A stretch of DNA of 64,000 nucleotides from Pholis gunnellus (GCA_910591455.2 OU342816.1:15194638-15258637); one strand, 5' to 3'; shown: positions 46,386 through 60,527, numbered from the stretch's first letter. The notes: generated from the sequence alone by a model not told the origin. Numbers and translations are program-made.

Positions 46386-48770
46386 ACCGACTGACCGACA
46401 TGCTGGCTTTTGAAGCTCCTCCGGTTGGTCGGAAAGTGAGTCAGGCAGTTTGTAATTTGATTCTCGCCATCTCAGATCATCACATATAACCCACAACTTG
46501 CTCTCGCTCACACTCGCACTGAGCGTGGGTGGACTCCAACAGTGGAAACCGCGTCAGCTGTAAACCACATTTAGAGGAGTTTCCACCCACTGGGATCCAC
46601 AAACAGCTCAGTGCCGGCTCCATTTTTAGATCCTCAGTCAATTTAAAAATAAACTGTTACTACAACCCCCCAACAACCATTCTGTGTTTGTTGGGGGATT
46701 GACATCGAGAGCCCAAATATTTGTGTTGTTTGGATGCCAAAACTCTGACTTTTCATGATCAACAGAAGTTTTTATTCTAATAGATAAACAGCTCTGTTAC
46801 ATGCCATATAAACACAAGCGAAATAGTCATCACAAATGTGCCTTTGACGATTTCAGTCCGAAAAGGGATTTTACCAAATACGGAGCCCAGAAGTGTAGTT
46901 TCTTTCTAATTTCTTTCTCTCAATGACACCTATTGAACTCCATACACTGAAAGTAATGAGAGGCCTGCGTTTTATGATGTACTGCTGTTTTCTGAACAGG
47001 GCCTTCATTTGGTTGCCTCCTTTCTCATTAGATTTAAAAAACGAACATAATGACAGTGAAAAACAATGTTCACTACAATAAGTTAGGTGTTATGTTTATG
47101 ACTTGTACTGCTGGGCAAAATAAATAAAAACAATAGTTTGCAGCTTTAAAGATTCTAAACTGTAAAAAAAAAAAAAAAATGTGTCATTAGATTACAGACA
47201 TGATCAATACGAGACTAAGTTCCATTTAATTTACGGATGTTTAAACATTTAACCTAAATGGATTCCTCCGATACTAGATCATCCAGATCATCTAGATCTG
47301 GTCTCGGAAGCATCCATGAAATAAACTTCATTAAAAACCTTTGATGCTCAGTTTTTGTTTGCGATGCCAAAATGTGACAAATTTGATGAGAACGCTGCCA
47401 GTTGTTCAGTCACTTCTCCAAACATCCATTAAAGCCAAAATACTAAATATAGAATTGTGATGAGACGAGTATGTTTGTGTGTTTTTATGTGATGGATTTG
47501 TTCAATACATATGCTCCCCTGGTGCCAGCACTAATGACCCACCGCCCCCCCCAGCAGTCGCAGCAAAGCCTCATGGGAAGTGAGAAAAGCCTGTTGGTCG
47601 CGACTACCCATGAGAAACGGACTGCATTAATGTAATCATCTCCAGGGGATTCTTAAAAAACATACCTTCATCACTCTTCAATACACTGCAAGGACACTGT
47701 TGCTAATTGACAGTCAGTTGAGATTTAATGAACTCATTTTATTGGTAGTAAAAGGGATATTACAATGACTAAACCGTAATAGTAAAGGCGAGACAAAAAG
47801 AGGAAAAAAAACATGGAACTTGAAATTGCTCCACTATACATGTATAGCCCTATATCTGGGGCTTTTATTGTGAAAGCTAAGAACAGAAGTAGTGGGTCTG
47901 GTACTGTGCCTTTCGTCAAGGTTGAAAGGAGGTTATAATAATCAGTTTTTGTTTAAGAGAGGTGTGATTTCTTTATCAATCACTGTTTCATGTTTGTATT
48001 GTATTGTTTGTCGACATATGAAACCTGTAAGTGCATCAAAAGCACATTCTTCTTCAGACTTCAGTAAAGGGCTTTTTTTCCCCCACTTATTCTTTTACCA
48101 AAAGCTGTGACGACGGAGAAGAATCAAGCTTTTGTTTGAGAGTTGAGAAAAGAACTTGACGGAGACTCGTGACCTTAAAATGCCTCTTTCCTCCTCCATA
48201 CTGAGCAGTCAGGTTTCCCTGCTGAGGGCAGGAAACAGACTTGAAAAAACAAGCAATCAGCACTTTGGCATCTCATCAGCATCCCATTGAGCCACGATCA
48301 GATTTCCACAATGTTGACTTTTAAGAAACAGGAATAAGAAAGACAAAGACTTCTTATTTCCTCAGTTAAGAGGCCAAACACAGACGGACACAATGGATCC
48401 TATTTTTTTATTGATGCGTCATCTCTTCAGAAAAGCGACACCTTTATTGCACTCGCTGAAATGACTGATGCTGCTGTCATACTCTTTGATTTTGTTTCAT
48501 TACCAGTGTAGACAAGGTGCTCCGGCTCCCCTCGCTCCAGGAGTTGCTTCACAGAGAGCATCTTCTTCAGTGAGCTCCTAGAGGTCCTCCAGCAGCTGGT
48601 GGTGGTCCTGCCCTACCACCATTTTTTTGCTTGAAAAACAGCACAGAACAAAAAAATCTTGTAAATACATGGAATAAAGATTAGATGAATAGGTTCTTCT
48701 TTATTAAGGAAAATAGAGGGAATATCAGGCAGCAATTGTCGGTTCTGAAAGGTGAAGCCAATGAGGAAGT
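46386..48770. other. Intergenic DNA, no gene seen
   Basis: No supported ORF or RNA. An A run is at about 47164-47179. Confidence 0.5.
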
Positions 48771-48774
48771 GCCT

Positions 48775-49215
48775 TAAACTTGCATTCCTTCTAGTGGCCA
48801 GCAGGGGGCGACTCCTCTGGTTGCAAAAATAAGTCTGATTGTATAGAAGTCTATGAGAAAATGATTATACTTCTCACTTGATTTATTACCACAGTAAACA
48901 TTGTAAACATGAGTTTATGGTCTCAATCGCTAGTTTCAATTCTTCTTCATTACAGCATGATGTTTATTTTGTTAATTATGGTCCATTTAGAGTAAAATAG
49001 ACCATAAAGCAGGGTATGCTTAAGGGCAGGGCTACCTAATTGTAACATTTTGGTCGCCTAAAAATGTCTTGTTCTGCGTTTTGGTTGTGCTTAGCTTCAC
49101 CCTCTCGTGTCACTTCTGGTTGCAAAAAAAAAAAAAGATGGCGACTGCCAACATGCAGAACTCGAGGCTTCAGAACCGTAGTCCATAAACCAATGGGTGA
49201 CGTCCCGGTAACACT
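48775..49215 (+). repeat. Dispersed teleost repeat (AGTCTGATTGTATAGAAGTC family)
   Basis: Phrases CTCCTCTGGTTGCAAAAATA, AGTCTGATTGTATAGAAGTC, GAGTTTATGGTCTCAATCGC and AACCAATGGGTGACGTCCCG identify a repeat I know to be common in fish; I cannot name the family. A strong CTCF-like motif (CCAGCAGGGGGCGA, 48798-48811) lies at its left end. Confidence 0.75.
48798..48811 (+). promoter_or_regulatory. CTCF-like motif in a dispersed repeat
   Basis: CCAGCAGGGGGCGA matches 13 of 14 positions of the CTCF core by eye. Occupancy cannot be judged from sequence. Confidence 0.35.
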
Positions 49216-50858
49216 TCTTGTACACAGTGTAAGGTGAATACAGAGCCTCTAGTGCTCACAGGGCATTGCAATGACCTGGCTGAAGAATTTCAAACATATA
49301 TGAAACACAACAGTAAGTTCCAGTGGAAAGGCTTTTAATTAAACTGCTCTCTGCACAAAGACAGCAGAGTTCACGGCTCTCTTTGTTTAATAGCTTTTGT
49401 TATTTCCTTTTGCTCCCACGGAGAGCTGTTGTCATAGCGATGCTATGGTCCCGGGCTCATATCTGTATTGTTTTATTGCCGTCATGTTGCAGGAGGATGC
49501 CCTCTTTCTTCTCATCACTGCTGGGTGACAAAGTTCTGAGCTCCGCAGAGCTGGAGACCACAAAACGAAAACATCTCGGCTCCTTTGCCAAATCATATTT
49601 CAAAATACACGAGCAAATGTATCCGGCACACACTGACAAGTGTTTCACAGATTCCTTAGTGTGTAACACTCCCTCTCAATTTCGGATCACTTTTTAACAT
49701 CACGTATCACAGCTCTATTCATTCAGCAATAATGTGTTTGTTTAGCCACTCGGTGGTGTTGAAGGTTGCTGGAAATTATCCAACAGTTATTATAACTCAG
49801 ACCTTTACACATACATTGGAGCATCTTTCCCAGTTATTATTTTAAAGAGGGACAAATTATGCTTTGGGTCTGCCAGTGAGGAGAAGTCAATTTTAAATTC
49901 ACAACAAAATACATTCTTAATGGGGTATAAGTACATGCTCCCTGGCTAACAAGTGGCACAGCTCGCATGGCTTTGATGCCCACTGTGAATTTTCAGGCTA
50001 TTGTTTAGTAAATCTCCAAAAAGCTTTTTGTAATTGTCTTTTTCCTGAGCTTTCCCAAATTAGCATATTTAAAAAAAAGGAATTGAGGAATGATCAAAAT
50101 TGTCCGTTTCACTGACTGTTCAGCACTGAATGCTGGCATCCAATTTATGATTATTTTATTTAGACAAAATTCTTGAACTACTGGTTTAGATAACATTCAA
50201 AACTTAAGAACTTTGGTTTGGTTTTGATAAATGAAAAAAAATAAAAACATGTTCATTTCCCACTATATTTCATCAGGAATCTTTTTGAATTAGTGGAGAG
50301 ACTCTATTGTATCGTATTGGCCCTACAGTAGTATTTTAAAACGCTACCAGCCCCAAGAGACAACTTGTGGCACTTTTTTCATCTGCCCAGTACTTTATAC
50401 TTTATCCTCAAGTTGCCTGACAACCTCAGTGTGATATCAACAATTTGTAAAATCACTGTCAGATAGCTTTTCCCTGTTTACAGTCTTTATGCTAGGGTGA
50501 GCTAAACTAAGCTAAGCAAACCAAACCATCACCTGCCTACAGCATGTACTTAGCGTACAAACATTAGTAACTATAATGCCTGCATATTTAATATCTGCAC
50601 ATATTCAGATAAAAAATATGCAAACGTAGCTTAACTACGTTACCAATAATGTAATAAAACGTCCTGACTGAGGGTGGCGTTATACTTAAGGTACCTTATT
50701 TTTGTCATTAATTCAAATTCAATTTGAAACCCTTTTTGGATAACAACATTTCACAAGATTATTGCAAGGCAATGGAGATACTTCACTAACTCCGTTTTTT
50801 ACATTCCAAGGGACCAAACTGGCAATAACGGCACAAAAGGCTACGACCTTGTGTGTGT

Positions 50859-50890
<32 letters not shown>

Positions 50891-51760
50891 TTGTGTGTGT
50901 CTGTGACTAACAGACTGATCTTATGATGGAGGAACTGATGAAGACAACAGACTCAGTGTTCATCTCAACAGACTCTGGATAGTAACTGATCAAACGCAGT
51001 GTGAACTGAAAGCAGAATGCATCATCATTATCATCATCATCACCATCATCATCACCACTGCAGGTTCTATCACAACTCTGATTGGAGGAGAATGAAGTCA
51101 GTGCTGATTGGCTGATTTCACACAAGTACACTTTACAAAAGGTTGTTGTTGATGTCAGTGACTCGTGACGAAAATGAATCAGCTTCTTTTCTTTTGTGCT
51201 CTATTATAAGAAGTAGAGAACTGGTTGATATAACTGACTAAGCAACAGGCTTGAGTTTCATATTTTCTCCCGGATGACATTTGCTTTTTGACGTATCACA
51301 AATATGTTTCTAATTATAGTCCGCAGAAGGCCTAGTAAGGAGGAGGTCGGGGTGAGTCAAACAAACACAGGACTTTCACTCAGGAGACCTGCTGTTCATG
51401 TTGTTGACTTATTCAAATTGACATCTGTAATTAAATAACGTAACACGCTGAGTGATTTTATGCCAAACTTTGATGTTTTACTGATCATAGGAAAGTTTTG
51501 TTGCTTTTGTGTTTTGATTGCAACCGCGATACAGAAATACATTTCCCTCGAAACACATTTGAGAACGCAATTTAATTGTGTAAACGTGATTTTGTAGGAG
51601 ATAGGACTACATATGGCTACGGCATGAAAGGGCCCTGATGTATTTGCTTTAAACTTTGTGTTTGGCTCTCGGTTAATCCCATGTTTCTTAGGAGGTGGTG
51701 CGCATCCTCAGAAAGTCCTCCAACACATTTATGTTTATATTTAGCAAATTCACAAGTTCT

Positions 51761-51763
<3 letters not shown>
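49216..51763. other. Intergenic DNA, no gene seen
   Basis: Short ORFs only, plus a (GT)n run at about 50852-50891 and a short ATC-rich stretch at about 51023-51058. Confidence 0.5.

Positions 51764-51764
<1 letters not shown>

Positions 51765-51816
<52 letters not shown>
51765..51816. repeat. (TA)n microsatellite
   Basis: About 26 TA units. Confidence 0.95.
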
Positions 51817-51819
<3 letters not shown>

Positions 51820-51904
51820 TCAGTGTCACCCTGGAATGACTGGGAAGTATTGGAATGATGAGGCTCACATTGCGGATGCTGTCTACATGGTAAATGGGTA
51901 AATT

Positions 51905-52055
51905 GACTTGTACTTGTACTTGTATTGCGCCTTTCTAGTCTTCCGATCACTCAAAGCACTTTAGCACTACGTGTCATTCACTACCACCACTGATGGCAGG
52001 GGCTACCATGCAAGGTGGCACACTTTCACTCTGCTTCCAGAGGCCGGCTGCTCAC
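51905..52055 (+). repeat. Dispersed teleost repeat (CTTGTATTGCGCCTTTCTAG family)
   Basis: CTTGTATTGCGCCTTTCTAG, CACTCAAAGCACTTTAGCAC and GCTACCATGCAAGGTGGCAC are phrases of a repeat common in fish. Confidence 0.65.
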
Positions 52056-53326
52056 CGTGATTTGAATTCAACTTAATGAAGCAGCGACGCTGTTTGGTAG
52101 TCAAATCAGCTGCAGGTAGAGAGAGCTCAGACCCTGAACTCTGACGGTTGGTAAGGAAACCACAATCTCTCTCTCATGTAACACACATGACGGATGCAGA
52201 GTCACGTTACCTTCAAACACGCCTGGAACGCGAACATTTTCTTCTCTAATTCAAGATGGCAAGCACCTCTCAAAAGGGGTGGGTTCATGTGTGTGTGTGT
52301 GTAGTGTCATTACTGTAATTAGGATATCAATATTTAATATACATGACATACAGATGGTCTAAATTCATAGCAACTGACCAGTTTGTAAAAAGTTGTGGAG
52401 ATAGTGGCCAGAGGGGTATCGATCCAATGACTATTGATACTCAAAACAAGACTTATCAGTATTTTAGGTAGCAATCTGCCCACCTATCGAATACATTTAT
52501 CCTTAAAACAGAGGTGTTTGTTCTGGCCTTAGAACCAACGCATACAGATATAAGATACTTACATTATTAATTCACTCCGATCTTGGCTTCACCAATTAAT
52601 AGAACCTGATCAGCTGCGATATTGATGCTTTGAGATCAGACTACCTGCTCTGGTGCATTAAATCAAGAGCTTCCTAAACTGCTGTGCCACCACAGGTATC
52701 AAAACATTGAGAGAGTTTCTTGTTATTTTGTGAAACCAACTCATTATTTTGAGATTAGAAGTCATTATTTGAGATACTTCTCGCCTCACAGGATCTTTTT
52801 TTTCACCACAGTGGCAGAAATGGTCTTCCGTAGCTCTCAGAGCCCTGCTGCCCCTCATTCCCTAATCCCTACATCTACTCAGGAATTAATTCACACCTCA
52901 GGCTGCCGGTGAATTGCAATAACTATGATTATAGCCAGGAGTTAAAGACGCAGCAAGACTCAGAGCCCTGAGGACTGAAAACCAATAGAGCATTGATCCC
53001 CTGATCTACCAGAGACACGTGGAGGATTTGGGTGTTTGTCCTTTCCTGAGTGTTCCTTTGATCTCAGGCATCAATTCACTCTCCTGAAGTGCTCCGAACA
53101 GTCCTGCTGCTTTTAATTTCTTTCACCGGGTAAAATCCAGTCCCTGATCAACAGACGGCAGGAATGAAACCCAGCAGGACTCCGTGTCCCAGCGCTTAAT
53201 ATGTGCTGCAGTAGAAATTAAAAATCTAGCCATGCTTTGTGCAGTGACATGCATAAATGAAGAAAATCAAAAACGGAAAAATGTATTGTAAATGTAAAAA
53301 AAAATGTTGCTATGTTCTGGAAGGTG

Positions 53327-53605
53327 TTGTAACAGTATACCGATATACAGTATAACGTATAACGATATACGATATATAACGATATACGATACAACGTATA
53401 ACAATATACGATACCGTATACCGTATACAGTGTGTATATACAGTATACCCATATACAGTGTGTATATACAGTATACCGTATACAGTGTGTATATACAGTA
53501 TACCCATATACAGTGTGTATATACAGTATACCCATATACAGTGTGTATATACAGTATACCCATATACAGTGTGTATATACAGTATGTATATACAGTGTAC
53601 ATACA
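53327..53605. repeat. 28 bp minisatellite (GTATA-rich)
   Basis: About six good copies of a 28 bp unit containing ACAGTGTGTATATACAGTAT then ACCCATAT, preceded by degenerate GATATACGATA-type units. The unit is rich in short palindromes (TATACAGTATA, GTATAC). Confidence 0.9.
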
Positions 53606-54069
53606 ATCAGCCCCACATCAGATATGTTTCATCCACTTGCATAATCCAGAATTATATTAATTTCTAAATGACTCATACCACTACAACCACTCTTTATTCT
53701 GCGGCCAGCTTTACCCCAAATGACCCATCACCTCTACTAGGAACAACCTCACACAGCTGCTTGGCGGTGGAATGGGTTTGAACACAGACATGTATGGAGA
53801 AGCCATACCAGCACAATACAGCAGTGTATCATCTACATAATTTGCATACACATGCAAATATTCTTATATTTGACACCTTCAACTCTCCATCTTTACGCCC
53901 TCCACAGCGTCTCCCTCCCTTTGCCAAGTCGTGCGTCCTTAGAAACCCCCAGCCTATGATTTGTATTCCCATCATCCAGACAGGCAGACAGGCTGAGTGT
54001 CACGAAACGCTCCTTCTGCTGTTCCAGTCATGAGGGAGGGAGGGAGGGACTGAATAAAGGAGAGGAGAG

Positions 54070-54071
<2 letters not shown>

Positions 54072-54108
<37 letters not shown>

Positions 54109-54118
54109 GAGAGGAGAG
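54072..54118. repeat. (GA)n tract at a likely promoter
   Basis: A nearly pure GA run lies about 100 bp upstream of the possible first exon of prr7. Such tracts are common in promoters. Confidence 0.8.
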
Positions 54119-54199
54119 GGAGGAGCCAGGCTGTCAAGGTGAACCGATGAACCTCTCTCTTTATTACCCTAGACGTCCAAAACACGACGCGCTTCTCCC

Positions 54200-54448
54200 G
54201 GCAGGGAGGAGAGAGCGAGCGAAGGTGCTCACATCATTTAACGGGCGATAATCTGACCGGAGCCGGTGGACAGTAATCATTCACAGACAAGGAACGGGCA
54301 AGGCAAGTGTTTCTTTGGGTTTTGGTTTTGTTTTTACAATCGTTTTTGTCCTTTTTTATTTTTTTTTTACAAAATTGTGGACGCCAAACTTAAATGGCAC
54401 GGAACGGGTTGAGTGCGTCATCTCGTCGGAGACGCCAACATAATTAAG
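54200..54448 (+). promoter_or_regulatory. prr7: Possible promoter and 5' untranslated exon of prr7
   Basis: A locally GC-rich, CpG-containing stretch (GCGAGCGAAGG, GACCGGAGCCGGTGGAC, CGTCGGAGACG) ends at a consensus donor, AAG/GTGAGT, at 54449. It is the best candidate first exon for the plus-strand gene starting at 61836. The link is inferred from position only; no transcript evidence is available. Confidence 0.35.
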
Positions 54449-54508
54449 GTGAGTTGTGTTTTTTTTAAAGCAAAATATGATTCAAACAGGGACCTGTGGT
54501 GTCCTGTA

Positions 54509-54518
<10 letters not shown>

Positions 54519-54597
<79 letters not shown>
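54519..54597. repeat. (GT)n microsatellite
   Basis: About 39 GT units, directly after the candidate 5' exon. Confidence 0.95.
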
Positions 54598-54599
<2 letters not shown>

Positions 54600-55544
54600 C
54601 AAGCTGTGAGTTTACAGCGACGTTGTTGTCGTTTAAGGTATTTTATTACCTGCGCTGTCACCTTATCTCACGATCTCCATGTAGGATGTGTTACTCTTCA
54701 AAACATTCGTTTATTGTCTTGTTGACGTTGTTTTCCCCCATATATCGTTATTCTCAGTCTCAGGATGATAAAGCCTCCCGCTGTTTCCCTCATGGAGGAA
54801 ATTTTAAAAAGCGACATTTTAAAAAAACAAAAAACACAGCAGTGCGTCTGTTGCGTAATGTAGGAATCATCAGCAGCCTGTGTTTTGGATGACTTGACAT
54901 ATGATTGAGGTTAATCCAGAGCTGCTGAAACACACGATGAAGACTTTTTGGTTTTGTTGGCAGCTGTGAGCTGTTTAATTCTCTGTAGCAACACACCCTG
55001 ATAGAGGACATGGGGCCCCCCCAGGGTCCCTGAAGAAGGGCCCATGTAGATAACTTACAGCTTAAATTGGCGAGACATTAATGAATTTACTTTATGTTGT
55101 CTCAGAGAAATCAGTTTATAGATTATATCAAAAACATAAAGCTGACATAAAAAGGGTCAAATTTCCATAATTTTGGACTTAAAAAATGGACCTAAAAAAT
55201 GTATTAAAGTACACCCACCAACTTCATATGCTTAGGCTCATTATTTCATTCATTTATTTATGTATTTTGATATTTAATTATAAAATGAAAAAGGACATTC
55301 ATGTCTCTCCAAATTATGCTCATGTGACTCGGTGTGTGAGCAGGCCAGTGGACACTTCAGCAGCACGACGCAGGTCTCCGTCAAGGACGAGCTATTACTC
55401 GACACTGAAAGCTGCAGAGTCAAAGGGACAGGTGACGTTTGGTGTCGAGTAATGCTTCAGGCCTGATGTGTTACCGATGTTAGCCGAGCATGCATTTAAC
55501 ACCTACAAGTATGAATAAAACAAAAACAAATCAAGGACCAACTT

Positions 55545-55850
55545 CGTTCCAGACTGAAATATCTCAAAAACTATCTGATTGATTGCCGTGGCATTTTGTG
55601 CAGACATTCATTTTCCCCAGAGGATGAATCCTACTCATTTTGGCGATTACCGACTTTTCATTTTGCGCCATCATCAAGTCTAAATTTTAATTTGTCCAAT
55701 ACTTTATTCATGACCAAATGCCTGCAAAATCATTCACATAATCATCCTCAGCTGTAGGTGTTTATTAGCAAACGTTAGCATGAAAATAAGCCAGACTAAG
55801 TTGGTGAACATGGTAAACATGAACATATTAGCACTGTCTTTGTTAGCTGA
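55545..55850 (+). repeat. Dispersed teleost repeat (GACTGAAATATCTCA family), copy 3
   Basis: Starts CAGACTGAAATATCTCAAAA and continues through CAGAGGATGAATCCTACTCA and TTTGTCCAATACTTTATTCA to the TTAGCA-rich part of the family. Confidence 0.7.
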
Positions 55851-58800
55851 AGTTAGTACCAACAGAAAGAGAGAAGCATGGGAAAAAAGAGATGATACTG
55901 CATCCAACCACACATTAGGTCGTCGGACGCCCCCCCCCCCAAAAAAAAAACTTCCAAACAAGTAAAAACGTAACACAACATGACACATTTTCTAAAAACT
56001 AAGTAGCTGCAAAGAGACACAACAGTCAACTGAGTCACATCAATCTGCAGAGGCTGTTGCTTTCCTGCCCCTTTTTATAAAGACTTGCACAATTAGGCAA
56101 GATTAGGAACACCTGAAGTGACAACGAGGTTAGGAGAAATGCAACAAAGGACCAGCAGGAGGACAGGAAGTAGCGCTAACCTGAGGACATCACATTTTAT
56201 ATTTGGTGTCAGTTTGTTGTCAGTCACTGTGTGAAGTGATTGACTCAGAAATCAGCAGGTGTCAGGCCTGAACTGCAGACTGACTTCCTGCTCGTTTTGG
56301 GTTATTTTTACCCTCAGTCTAATCCTCAGTAGTGAAACGTATACTACATTGGACTATCGTGTGTTGGTCCGTGAATTTAGGATCAATGAGCGTCATTTAA
56401 AATGTTTTCTTATTTTTCCTCTGGTAAATTTCATTTATAAAACTTGTTGGAATATTTGTATTCATCAGAAGTAGTATTTGCCGTGTCCTGTCCTTGAACT
56501 CACTGCAATACAATCAATGATAGGAGTCTGAATATTAGTTCATGTCACTGACGACATAACATTTTTCAATTGACAAAACATTGAAGAATTGGCCAAAAAT
56601 TTAGAATTTGTTCGTACGCACAAGTTGCACCCTACTGCATTGTTCTAAAATTGGAGGATGATGTATAAAAACACTCTTTATCCAACATGGATATAAACAC
56701 TTTGTTAGGAATACTGTTGCTGAAAAGTCTGAAGTTTACCCTTATAGTCACGGTTTCAGTTTCAGTATTATGTGACCGCTCAGTAATCTTTATAAAACAA
56801 GTAGAGTTTAAAAGAATGCAAGGACACGAGAAGGAGAACTCATTACTGGAGAAAAACATTGGTGTCGCCCCCCCCCCCCCCTCGGGGATCATGTGTGTTT
56901 GTGAGTGAAATGTGACGACAGACGTTCTGAAATCCGCAGAGGAGACAAATTGGTCCTGCTGAGGCCTGGAGAGTGTCCTTGAAGCAAAACATTGCATCCT
57001 CACGTATTCAACGGCTGAATAAAAAGATCAGCCTGAAACTGGAGACTCGCAGTTTTTATGTTTACATGGACATAAGATTCAGCTTTTCAAGTTTATTGTT
57101 TTACTAATCACGAAAAAACTGTGCAGCACAAAATGTACCAGGTCCAAAGATTAGACCAAGATTACATTTTTGTATTTTATAACTTCTTACAAATTTACTG
57201 TTTATGATGATTTTCAGAGCTGAGTGAACATTTAGACGACCGATAGAACATTTTGATAATAGATTCAAATAGTTTTCAAGCTCTCTTTATAGCAAAAACA
57301 CCAAAACATTTGATGGTGCCAGCTTCTTGAATGTGGGGATCATCTCTACAAAGAAACAAGAACTTAAGCTTTTCCTTTCTTGTCGTACCCTTTAGAGTTG
57401 TAACAGTCTCCGTGGATAAAAGAACCTTGTATTCCACTGCATTAAATGGTTAATCATGTAACATCCTCCACTGTTATTGCCTTTGTTGTTTTTCCTATTC
57501 ACATTCAATCTGAATCATCCAGTCCTTTAAAATCAGAGCGAGATCACTTTTATATTTCCGATTGTACTCCGCATGAGAGATAACAAACAAAAGAGGGATA
57601 TAAATAGTGCGAGTGAGTACTGTACATGTGTGTTGTCGTACACGAGTGGGCGTGGAGGTTGAGGCCTGAGTATATAACGCTCCTCTGTGATGACTGGATG
57701 GGACGCAGGAAGCGTGGGGAGATAAACAAAAGCTCTGTTCTGTATCAGCGCTCGCAGATTGAAATATCAGCGGCTGTGCGACCTCATGAAGGCCCTCTCC
57801 TGATGAATCACCTCTGCTGAACAATTTCAAAATTGCACAGGAGTGTGATTCCCAAAGGTGACATGGAGGTGGAAGATGGAAAGAAAGACATGACATGAAC
57901 ACCGCGGCTCCAAATGTAACTGTAATACAGTAGAAGTTATGAGTGAGCGATATGGTGAACCTGCCTCTACAGACAGATCGTTAGTATTGTGCTCGCAGTG
58001 CTGCGGCTCCAGCGTTCCCTCCGACAAATAATTAGCGCCTGCTATGTAGACAAATTCAGTGTGTCTAATACACACGCAAAGGGCATCCTTTAGCGTCTGT
58101 GGTTTTCTTGTCCCAAAGAGTTGTAGAGTTATTTTTGGGGTTACGAAGTGTTATGAAGTGTTTTTTGCACTTGCGTTGCATTTTACTTAGCTTCTGTAGT
58201 TATCTTAAGCCCAACCAACGTGTTATTCCTAAAACGTAGATTGCGATCCTGTCGGAAGAAAATCGTGATATGACATTTTTGCCATGTTGCCCAAAGTGTT
58301 AATTGTGTACAAAAAAAGAAAAGAAAGCAGTCATTAGAGATCATCAGCTAGCGTTTGAGAAATAAAATAGAAAATTCATAACTCACAACTCTGCATAAAA
58401 GGTGTCCGTCACTCAGAGGACAGATATCTTAATTTATAATGTAATAAATAAAATGTTGCTGCTGATGGGATGAGTCAAGACTGTTGAGAGTATTTCATGG
58501 TGAGGATGATTCCCTCAGGATCCGTTCAGACAGGACGGAAGAAATATTACGTTCATAAGCTCATCAGCAATTTGCAAAAACAGAATTGCTTCTCTTTTCT
58601 TGTCATTTTTGCTGACAGCTGGAAGAACCACAACCAGAAAAAACTGAGGCTGAGTCCCAGAGTGGATGTGGAGATGTTCTATAAATTGTATAATAAACAA
58701 GTCTGTTTTAGACATTTCCACCTCATTAGAGCACCTGGAGGGTCACTGTCTGACAGCCGCTGATGATCCACCATCCAAATGCAGACGATAAACTAAATTT

Positions 58801-59199
58801 CAATTAATTTACACGATAGAGAGACGACGTAGCATCCCGTTTTCCTATAGACACAACAACTAAATTATAAAACACAGACAAAAATAGCATTACATAACAT
58901 AAAATGCACTACAAGCTCGCTCAACCCTCTCCCACCTACTCCCTCAGCCGTTGTACAAGAAAATAAAGGCCGTGACCCGGATAATATGTCAGTTATCAGC
59001 ATGAAGAGCAAGTAATGCAGTTTGTCGTCAGCTTGATTGAAAAAATGCACAAATTAGTAGCATAAACAGGTTGATTTAGGATGAGGAAGTAAAGTCATTA
59101 TTAGTATTTTGATATTTAATGATAAAATGAAAAAGGACATTCATGTCTCTCCATATTATGCTAATGTGACTCAGTGTGTGAGCAGGCCAGTGTCCATAG
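55851..59199. other. Probable prr7 intron DNA, no gene seen
   Basis: Short ORFs only, with C and A homopolymers at 55930-55950 and 56869-56881. Confidence 0.45.
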
Positions 59200-59420
59200 T
59201 GGAAAGAGGTCATCTCAACATCTAACAGGTGGATTGCCATGAAATTCTGTCCAGACATGCGTGTCCTCCTCAGATTAAATCGTAATAACTTCGGTTACAA
59301 CATAACGTTTCATCTAGCGCCATCATCAGGTCAAAATATAAATGTGTTCAATACTTTGGTTTATGATGAAATACCTGATAAACTAATGACATTCCCAACG
59401 CCTTAGCTGGACTAAAATAA
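59200..59420 (+). repeat. Dispersed teleost repeat (GACTGAAATATCTCA family), copy 4
   Basis: ATCTAACAGGTGGATTGCCA, then CATCTAGCGCCATCATCAGG and ATACTTTGGTTTATGATGAA match internal parts of the family. Confidence 0.6.
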
Positions 59421-60527
59421 GACGATTCTCGGATATTCCCATGATGCGCAAATGCTTGTCTTTGTCTCCTGACAGGAACAAACATGACCAATACTAGCTG
59501 ACATGGAAGCACCACAGCCTGACAGAGCCACTAGCATAGAATCCTAGTCTCATTTCAACTACAACTTGTAAACAAGGCTACACTGAAATGTTCTTGTTAA
59601 ACTCCTCACCACCAGACAGTTCAGCATAACATTATCTGCCGGCAGATTCTGGGTGTCACATCTCACCAGATGGAGGTCTGCAGCCCGTCTGTTTGAGGTC
59701 GCTGACATGGAAACCTGCAGGACCTTCAGTCCTCCGGCTCCGGTCTGATTTACTGAAACTCTGAAGGAAGAAAACAAAACATCTGTCCAGAAGACTTGTC
59801 ATTTCACAAAGTTTTCAGTTCTGTTCCAGCTGACATTTTGCAGACATCAGCTGCTAATCAAGATGCAGAAATGTTTCTCAGATTGCAGCGAATTGAGAAG
59901 CCAAAAAGGAGCTGCTGTTTGTGATTATTCTTCTGGGGGTTTAACACAAAATTATTCATGAATTCTGTTTTCTACCATTTAGGAAAACACATTTATCAGA
60001 AATATAAACATGGGGGCTTGTTTGAAGAAGGGAACAGCATCTGCCTTTTGCCAGAATAAATGACTAACTTTATTCTATTGTTAAAGCAAATCATTATACA
60101 AGAACATTTAAAGAGTTGAAGTGTTTTTGGGTTGTCCGTCCTTCCGTCTGTCCGTTCAGGTCTGGAGGGAATTTCCAAAAATTTGGCACAAATATCCACT
60201 TGGACTCAAAGATGAACTGATTAGATTTTGGTGGACAAAGTTCGCTGTAAATTAACTAAAGAATTTCCCCATGGAGGACTTGTTCTTAATTAACCATCGA
60301 TATCTTTTCATAGAGCTTGTTATGGGCAGTGCAGTAATTCATTAGTTTTAACAAAAATAAGGAATAATGTGTTTTTTTTTTAGTTTTTGTTTCAGAGGTT
60401 CTTTCACTACATCGCTGTGAATATTTTCTCTTGCGAGCTTCTCTCTGAAGAGTGAAACTGATACTCACCCCCCGAGGTTGGCGTCATAATCCGGCCCGAA
60501 CAGCTGAGATTCATAAACTCACGTCCT

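Noticed and set aside
53218..53660. Tyr/Thr/His/Val-rich frames of up to 132 codons
   Set aside because: Produced by the 28 bp minisatellite; no start context, splice sites or domain.
54519..54597. Cys-Val repeat frames
   Set aside because: Translation of a (GT)n microsatellite; the same applies to the His-Thr runs at 32834-32900 and the Ile-Tyr runs at 51765-51816.
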